This document shows, one piece after another, positions 36,804 through 41,182 of a stretch of 41,182 nucleotides of DNA; the first letter of the stretch is position 1; each line of letters begins with the position of its first letter. The position numbers and the translations under genes were made by a program. The notes under the pieces were generated by a model. The model saw only the letters and a list, made by a program, of their open reading frames with translations. It did no database searches and was not told the origin of the DNA. Source of the stretch: Candidatus Nomurabacteria bacterium (GTDB lineage Bacteria; Patescibacteriota; Minisyncoccia; Phycocordibacterales; UBA9973); assembly GCA_023267115.1 (NCBI GenBank), contig JAHFNV010000003.1:1-41182 (forward strand), read 5' to 3'.

Positions 36804-37254
36804 TTTCAAGAATCTGAAACTTCCGATGCCCTGCTGGTGTGTGGAAAATTTTAATTTTATGATGCTTTTGGGGCATTACCTTTATAACATTTTCTGGCCA
36901 TTCAATGAAAACCAGATGCTCTTTATTTGAAATTATTTCTTCCCACCCAAGATTTATTAGTTCTCTATCATTTTTTAAACGATAGGCATCAAGGTGAAAA
37001 AGAAATTTATATTTAGATTTTGGGATTGAGTATTTTTGCATAATCACAAAAGTAGGGCTATTAACTTTCCTTTTGACTCCAAATATTCTGGTGGCCATTT
37101 GAGTAAAGGTCGTTTTCCCTGCTCCCAAATCGCCGTAAAGACCAACGATAAGAGCTGTACGGTTTTTAACCTTTGAAATTTTTGTCAAAAAATCTTGCGC
37201 TATTTTATAGGTATCTTTGGTGCTTTTTGAAACTTTAATATTTTTTTTGGGCAT
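36796..37254 (-). CDS. tsaE: tRNA threonylcarbamoyladenosine biosynthesis protein TsaE
   Basis: A 152-residue P-loop ATPase required with TsaB, TsaC and TsaD for t6A. Walker A GDLGAGKTTFTQ, then VNSPTFVIMQKY and FHLDAYRLKNDRELINLGWEE, and VFIEWPENV are the family motifs. I chose the ATG at 37252-37254; the upstream part of the longer frame is made only of repeat DNA. It overlaps tsaC by 8 bp, fitting a t6A operon. Confidence 0.94.
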   Translation of the reverse strand: MPKKNIKVSKSTKDTYKIAQDFLTKISKVKNRTALIVGLYGDLGAGKTTFTQMATRIFGVKRKVNSPTFVIMQKYSIPKSKYKFLFHLDAYRLKNDRELINLGWEEIISNKEHLVFIEWPENVIKVMPQKHHKIKIFHTPAGHRKFQILEND

Positions 37255-37262
37255 AATTATTG

Positions 37263-37300
37263 TAGACGTCCAACATCTATTATAGACGTCCAACATCTAC
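37263..37300. repeat. Two REP-like repeats downstream of the RAYT gene
   Basis: TAGACGTCCAACATCTA occurs twice in tandem (37263-37279 and 37283-37299). Each is an imperfect palindrome with a 3-base loop. They lie between the RAYT stop and tsaE. Confidence 0.75.
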
Positions 37301-37303
37301 ATT

Positions 37304-37993
37304 TTAATTTTCGTGAAAATCAATGGGAGCGAATTGCTTAATCGAACCATCTTTAGAAACTGACACCTTGCCTCTTTCTTCTCGAATAATTGAAATAATT
37401 TCAGTGCTGTGTTTTAAAAAATTTTTATATCCACCAAATATTTTCAAAAATTTCCTTCCCTCAACGGGGTTAACAAGATGAAAATTTCTGGTCTTATATT
37501 CCTGTTCACTTGTACGGATCAAATATTTTTTATTTTTAGGAATGTCATGCACGCGATAGTTCCACATGACATAAGAAAAAATCATTTCAAAATAATTTTC
37601 ACGTTCGACGTACGAAGATTTAAATCTTCCCTGCATTAGAGATCCACTACGTTTATGTCTATCATTAAAATATTTTGTGTAGCCACCTAGTAGGCGTTTC
37701 ATAAATTCGCTAATACCTCTATCTAATTCTTGTTTTAAAATTAAATGAAAATGATTAGGGTTCAAGCAATACTCCACTATAGATATCATTTTCTTTTTCT
37801 TATGTAGACGTTGAACGTCTACATTTTCACGAAGTGCAATCTGAACACTACCTACTGGATCTTTGTATGAGAATAATTTTAAGCAAAGTAGAAAGCGTTC
37901 GACATCTTTGTCATCAGAAAAAATATCACGTTTGTCTACCCCTCTGTTGTAAACATGATAATACGAACCATTAATAAAAGAATGTTTCCTCAT
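37304..37993 (-). CDS. REP-associated tyrosine transposase (RAYT, Y1/HUH family)
   Basis: A 229-residue single-strand DNA nuclease. The N-terminal FINGSYYHVYNRGVDKRDIF, the HUH motif CLNPNHFHLIL (H81 and H83), and GGYTKYFN with the likely catalytic Y105 are all present, followed by QGRFKSSYVERENYFEMIFS. RAYTs process or mobilise REP palindromes. REP-like repeats flank the gene on both sides, and one perfect copy lies inside it (37804-37822), encoding VDVQRL. Confidence 0.92.
   Translation of the reverse strand: MRKHSFINGSYYHVYNRGVDKRDIFSDDKDVERFLLCLKLFSYKDPVGSVQIALRENVDVQRLHKKKKMISIVEYCLNPNHFHLILKQELDRGISEFMKRLLGGYTKYFNDRHKRSGSLMQGRFKSSYVERENYFEMIFSYVMWNYRVHDIPKNKKYLIRTSEQEYKTRNFHLVNPVEGRKFLKIFGGYKNFLKHSTEIISIIREERGKVSVSKDGSIKQFAPIDFHEN
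37804..37822. repeat. Perfect 19-bp REP-like palindrome inside the RAYT gene
   Basis: GTAGACGTT-G-AACGTCTAC lies in frame within the transposase gene. It is related to the flanking copies (TAGACGT or TAGATGT arms). Confidence 0.75.
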
Positions 37994-38011
37994 CTTTATA
38001 TGATAACAAAA

Positions 38012-38028
38012 TAGATGTCCAACGTCTA
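38012..38028. repeat. REP-like repeat upstream of the RAYT gene
   Basis: TAGATGTCCAACGTCTA lies 19 bp before the RAYT start codon. It shares the TCCAAC centre with the two downstream copies. Confidence 0.7.
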
Positions 38029-38065
38029 CTAACGTAAAATCAATAAAGTATTTAAATTGTTATAA

Positions 38066-39808
38066 TTAAACTTTCTCCCCGATCTGCTGTCGCCACATAG
38101 CGTAATATAAACCTTTTTGATCCACCAGTTCTTGATGTTTGCCTGATTCGACAATTTTACCTTTTTCTAAAACGTAAATTCTATCAGCATGCATAATGGT
38201 AGAGAGGCGATGAGCAATGAGCACGGTAATTTGCTCCTGATTTTTACTTAACTCTTTAATGGTGGCTGTCACTTGCTCCTCGGTCAAAGAATCTAGCGAA
38301 GAAGTCGCTTCGTCAAAGACAAGAAGTTTTGGATGGCGCAATAGCGCCCGAGCAATGGAGAGGCGCTGTTTTTCACCACCGGAAACTTTTACCCCGCCCT
38401 CACCGATCAGCGTATCTAAGCCTTCAAGCGCTCTTTGCATTAGACTGTCAGCTGCAGATTTTTTTAAGGCGTCCCAAAGTTCTTTGTCGCTTGCATTAGG
38501 ATTGGCAAATTTTAAGTTCTCGCGAATGCTACCGGCAAAAAGCTGAGTGTCCTGGGTAACCAAACCAATTTGGGCGCGAAGGGAGTCCAGATCCGCTTCA
38601 CTAATATCAACATTATTATACAAAACTTTTCCTTCTTGCGGATAATATAAACCGACCAACAATTTTACTAAAGTGGTTTTGCCTGAACCAGATGGACCGA
38701 CGAAGGCTATGGTTTCTCCCTTTTGGGTTACAAAGCTGACATTATCCAAGGCCTTGCGATTGGCTGTAGGGTGAATAAAACTCAAACTCACAAAAGCGAC
38801 ACTTTCTAGAATGCCAACTTCTTTCGGCGAAGCTGGCGCAGATTCCTTGGGTGTATTCAAAATATTTTTAAAATTCATCAAAGATGCCTGCGCTTCGCGA
38901 TAAGAATTCACCACATCGCCCAACTGTTGCAGGGGGTTAAACAAAAAGAAAGAATAAATCCACAAAGAAAAAAATTGTCCTATGGTGAGAGAGCGCGTGA
39001 AAATTAAATAAATCATCATAAACAACATTAAGGTGCGAAGTAAATTTAGAGCCGTACCCTGAATGAAACTTAAGGTGCGAAGATATTTAACTTTCTCTAG
39101 TTCAAGTTTTAGTATTTCTTCCGTAGTGTGGTTGAGTCGATTGATTTCCGAACCGGAAAGCCCCAAAGATTTTACTAGTTCTATATTGCGCAAACTTTCT
39201 GTGGTTGAGCCAGCTAAGGCGGTGGTTTGGGCGACAATTTTTATTTGCACAGTTTTGATTTTTTTGCTTAAAAGCGCAGATAACAAGCCCAAGGTCGGTA
39301 CCATAGCCAAATAAACCATAGCTACAATGTAGCTGACAAAAAACGCGTAGGTAATGACAAAAATAAAACCAATAACTGTAAAAAACAAAACATTGATAAA
39401 ATTGGCAATGAGCGTCTGACTATCCAAACGCACCCGCTGTAACTTTTCCAAAGTCTCTCCACTTTTCTGATCTTCAAAAACTGGGTAAGGCAATTTGAGG
39501 GCGTGGGTCAGACCGTCCGTATACATTTTGGCGCCTACCCGTTGGGTAACGGTGTTGACGTAATAATCTTGAAAATTTTTTGCTAGACGAGAAATAAAGT
39601 TCGTGCTTATGGACAATAGCAACAAAAACCCAACGCCACGGAAAAACTCGTTGCTCGATAATAGGGCAAACTTAGTGGCATAGTTGTCAAGGATCAAGCG
39701 AAAAAGATACGGATCAATTAAAGAAAAAATCTGGTTGATGGCAGCCAACAGAAGCGCTAAAACCAGAAGTTTCCAATATTTTTTAAGATAAGAAAAAAGT
39801 ATTTTCAT
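38066..39808 (-). CDS. ABC exporter, fused permease and ATPase (MsbA/multidrug type)
   Basis: A 580-residue half-transporter that would act as a homodimer. Residues about 1-310 form six membrane helices (ABC type I exporter domain). The ATPase has Walker A GPSGSGKTTLVKLL, the Q loop LVTQDTQLFAGSI, signature VSGGEKQRLSIARALL, Walker B LLVFDEATSSLD and H-loop IAHRLSTI. The substrate is unknown: lipids, peptides and drugs are all possible. It stands alone between tRNA-His and the RAYT gene. Confidence 0.93.
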   Translation of the reverse strand: MKILFSYLKKYWKLLVLALLLAAINQIFSLIDPYLFRLILDNYATKFALLSSNEFFRGVGFLLLLSISTNFISRLAKNFQDYYVNTVTQRVGAKMYTDGLTHALKLPYPVFEDQKSGETLEKLQRVRLDSQTLIANFINVLFFTVIGFIFVITYAFFVSYIVAMVYLAMVPTLGLLSALLSKKIKTVQIKIVAQTTALAGSTTESLRNIELVKSLGLSGSEINRLNHTTEEILKLELEKVKYLRTLSFIQGTALNLLRTLMLFMMIYLIFTRSLTIGQFFSLWIYSFFLFNPLQQLGDVVNSYREAQASLMNFKNILNTPKESAPASPKEVGILESVAFVSLSFIHPTANRKALDNVSFVTQKGETIAFVGPSGSGKTTLVKLLVGLYYPQEGKVLYNNVDISEADLDSLRAQIGLVTQDTQLFAGSIRENLKFANPNASDKELWDALKKSAADSLMQRALEGLDTLIGEGGVKVSGGEKQRLSIARALLRHPKLLVFDEATSSLDSLTEEQVTATIKELSKNQEQITVLIAHRLSTIMHADRIYVLEKGKIVESGKHQELVDQKGLYYAMWRQQIGEKV

Positions 39809-39869
39809 CTAATCCTTCGTAAAAAAAGTTATTCTAAAACCTTCGACAAAAGAAATGTGGCTAAGCGGG

Positions 39870-39941
39870 GGTGCCCGGAGAGAATTGAACTCTCGATATC
39901 GGCTCCACAAGCCGAAGTTTTACCATTAAACTACGGGCACC
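39870..39941 (-). tRNA. tRNA-His (GTG)
   Basis: The cloverleaf is complete: acceptor GTGCCCG/CGGGCAC, D arm with GGTA loop, anticodon stem TCGGC/GCCGA with loop TTGTGGA (anticodon GTG), and T arm GAGAG-TTCAATT-CTCTC. The extra G at -1 faces discriminator C73, the His identity element. The 3' CCA is not encoded (CCCG follows), so CCA must be added after transcription. Confidence 0.95.
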
Positions 39942-40029
39942 ATGTGCCACTAGTTATATCAAAAAAAATTACTAAACGCCAGTTATTTTTTGTGGCGATT
40001 TTTTATTTGGCGCATTATATATTGCGCAA

Positions 40030-40455
40030 TTAAGTCAGCACGGCTAAAATAAAAATCAAGGTTGAAATGAAAGCCGAAACAAAACACCAAGAGCATCCCT
40101 TTCTTAGTATAAAAATTTGCACAAAGACAAGATAAATGGAAAAAATAAAAGCCAGAAAAGAAATCAAAATCAAGAAACCGATTAAGAATTCAGGCAAGGC
40201 CTCGGGCATAAAAACAAAAAAAAGATAAGAAGCGAATATTAGGGCATAATAGATCATACCTAAAATCTCTAGAGGAACACCGAAAAATTTGGAATAATCG
40301 CTATGGACCACTGCATGACAATCAAATTTTATTGGGCAAACGAGGGGGCTATGGCCCGGTTTTTTGTGTTTATAGATATGTCGAGCCACCATAAAACCGG
40401 AGAACCCCAATAAAAAAATCGCCACTCTTATTAAAACATCGTCCGAAAATATCAT
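40030..40455 (-). CDS. Vitamin K epoxide reductase (VKOR) family protein
   Basis: A 141-residue membrane protein with four helices. The loop cysteines C40 and C46 (CPIKFDC), the conserved Ser/Asp region (HSDYSKFFGVPLEILGMIYY), and the redox-active pair C121 and C124 (GCSWC) are present. Bacterial VKORs oxidise a DsbA-like partner to form disulfides in exported proteins. No fused thioredoxin domain is seen. Confidence 0.93.
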   Translation of the reverse strand: MIFSDDVLIRVAIFLLGFSGFMVARHIYKHKKPGHSPLVCPIKFDCHAVVHSDYSKFFGVPLEILGMIYYALIFASYLFFVFMPEALPEFLIGFLILISFLAFIFSIYLVFVQIFILRKGCSWCFVSAFISTLIFILAVLT

Positions 40456-40458
40456 AAC

Positions 40459-40632
40459 TTAGATTATAGCTTTTCTTTTAAAGAAAGACAAACTGAATTC
40501 AGGCAGTATCGCTTTTTTGTTTCTGAAATTTTTATTTTTTACATTCACACCTATTTCTTCTTGTGTTTCTCTTGTCAAAGCATCTTCTACGGCCTGCTTT
40601 TTGATTAAAAACAGAAGGGTGGTATTTTGCAT
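40459..40632 (-). pseudogene. Decayed Nudix (MutT/MTH1-like) hydrolase
   Basis: A 57-residue frame that begins MQNTTLLFLIKK, typical of MTH1-like Nudix proteins, and then jumps directly to EDALTRETQEEIGV, the second half of the Nudix box. About 25 residues, including the first half of the box (GX5E), are missing, as is everything beyond about residue 57. The Glu that should precede RE by eight residues is Gln. It cannot be an active hydrolase. The A of its ATG is the last base of the tRNA-Leu CCA. Confidence 0.75.
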
Positions 40633-40717
40633 GGTGCGCGAGGGGAGATTTGAACTCCCACGTCCGTGAGGACACTGGCACCTCAAGCCAGCCTGGCTAC
40701 CGTTACAGCACTCGCGC
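40632..40717 (-). tRNA. tRNA-Leu (GAG)
   Basis: Acceptor GCGCGAG/CTCGCGC, anticodon stem CTGGC/GCCAG with loop TTGAGGT (anticodon GAG), a long variable arm (TGTCCTCACGGACGT), T arm GGGAG-TTCAAAT-CTCCC, discriminator A, and an encoded CCA. The long variable arm confirms a class II tRNA. Confidence 0.95.
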
Positions 40718-40736
40718 GTATAATTTCTGCCAAAAT

Positions 40737-41182
40737 TTACTCGGCTGTTTTAGTTTCTGCGTTTGCCTCCACTTCCGACTCACTATCAGTTTCCGAAACA
40801 ACCGAGCGCATTTTTCGACGGACATCTTTGATCGCTTTGGTGCGAATGTAATAAAGTTTTGAGCGACGAGCCCGAGATTTTTTAAGTGTTTCAATTTTAT
40901 CCACCATTGGAGAATAAAGCGGAAAGATTCTTTCCACCCCGACACCTGAAGCAATCCTGCGCACGGTAAATGTTGCTCCAGCTTCTGTGCCGTGCTTGCG
41001 AGCCAATACTATGCCTTCAAAAGCCTGGTTGCGAAATTTAATAGTCTTTTCACTTTTTTTATTAGCTTTAGTTGATATTTTCTCTTCCGCAATCTTGGAC
41101 CACACCCGCACGGTATCCCCCGCTCGAAAATCAAGTTTCCTGCGAGCCTCAATATCAACTGGGCTAAATTTTATTTTACTTA
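40737..41182 (-). CDS. rplS: Ribosomal protein L19 (5' end outside window), with acidic C-terminal tail
   Basis: The reading frame is open to the window end and includes KFSPVDIEARRKLDFRAGDT before VRVWSKIAEE, so the true start lies outside; the GTG at 41109-41111 is internal. The core KFRNQAFEGIVLARKHGTEA, GATFTVRRIASGVGVERIFP and LYSPMVDKIETLKKSRARRS is standard L19. A tail of about 20 Ser/Glu-rich residues (SETDSESEVEANAETKTAE) is extra. It is 20 bp upstream of tRNA-Leu. Confidence 0.94.
   Translation of the reverse strand, partial: SKIKFSPVDIEARRKLDFRAGDTVRVWSKIAEEKISTKANKKSEKTIKFRNQAFEGIVLARKHGTEAGATFTVRRIASGVGVERIFPLYSPMVDKIETLKKSRARRSKLYYIRTKAIKDVRRKMRSVVSETDSESEVEANAETKTAE

Noticed and set aside
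37255..37296. Longer N terminus of TsaE
   Set aside because: The extra 14 codons are translated REP-like repeats; the family start fits the ATG at 37252-37254.

Overview
The window looks like a chromosomal segment of a Candidate Phyla Radiation (Patescibacteria) bacterium, most likely Parcubacteria-like. Reasons: AT-rich sequence; a str-S10-spc ribosomal superoperon that lacks rpmD (L30) between rpsE and rplO; L11 with no adjacent L1 gene; shortened ribosomal proteins; archaeal-type UMP and CMP kinases; and small gene families common in CPR genomes (GxxExxY, PaaX/Cas2-like, RAYT transposase, orphan CofE, VKOR). Almost everything is read from the minus strand, so transcription order runs from high to low coordinates. 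The standard bacterial code with TGA as stop fits all genes.

Layout by increasing coordinate. 1-3.5 kb: methionine aminopeptidase (cut by the window edge), a HicBA toxin-antitoxin pair, a small membrane protein, UMP kinase, adenylate kinase, and a divergent archaeal-type CMP kinase. 3.6-15.9 kb: the spc and S10 operons (secY back to rpsJ, then tuf), interrupted between rplB and rpsS by about 530 bp packed with strong hairpins, two intrinsic terminators and three promoters, which looks like two small non-coding transcription units. 16-22.2 kb: the str operon (rpsL, rpsG, fusA, with tuf after it), opened up by inserts: a pyrF remnant and small unknown genes between fusA and tuf, and two toxin-antitoxin modules, a tiny lipoprotein-like ORF and an unknown gene between rpsG and fusA. 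22.3-26.6 kb: M50 protease, L28, a hypothetical gene, then a DEAD-box helicase followed by an insert. 26.6-29.2 kb: pyrimidine deoxynucleotide genes (two deaminases, a thymidylate synthase-family protein, DHFR, MazG). 29.3-32.6 kb: CofE-like ligase, YhhQ-like transporter, then rplK-nusG-secE with a GxxExxY gene inside. 32.7-41.2 kb: SIMPL protein, MurB, TsaC/TsaE, RAYT transposase with REP-like repeats, ABC exporter, VKOR, tRNA-His, tRNA-Leu and L19 (cut by the window edge).

The most striking structure is a recurring insertion architecture. The last 34 bp of rpsG are exactly duplicated about 1.2 kb downstream, bounding an unknown gene plus a RelE-type module. The last coding part of the DEAD-box helicase gene is likewise duplicated (41 bp exact) about 1.45 kb downstream, bounding a Cas2-like/PaaX regulator and a membrane protein. 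Both look like small islands that integrated at the 3' end of a conserved gene and restored its reading frame, with no recombinase inside. Other items of note are the hairpin-dense RNA region between rplB and rpsS, which contains a 13-nt perfect complement of the usual 16S rRNA 3' tail but no start codon; a thymidylate synthase-family enzyme with Asp at the position that normally holds the uracil-recognising Asn; and a repeat unit that occurs intact before nusG and split by the GxxExxY gene before rplK.

All functional calls come from reading motifs by eye; no database search was possible.
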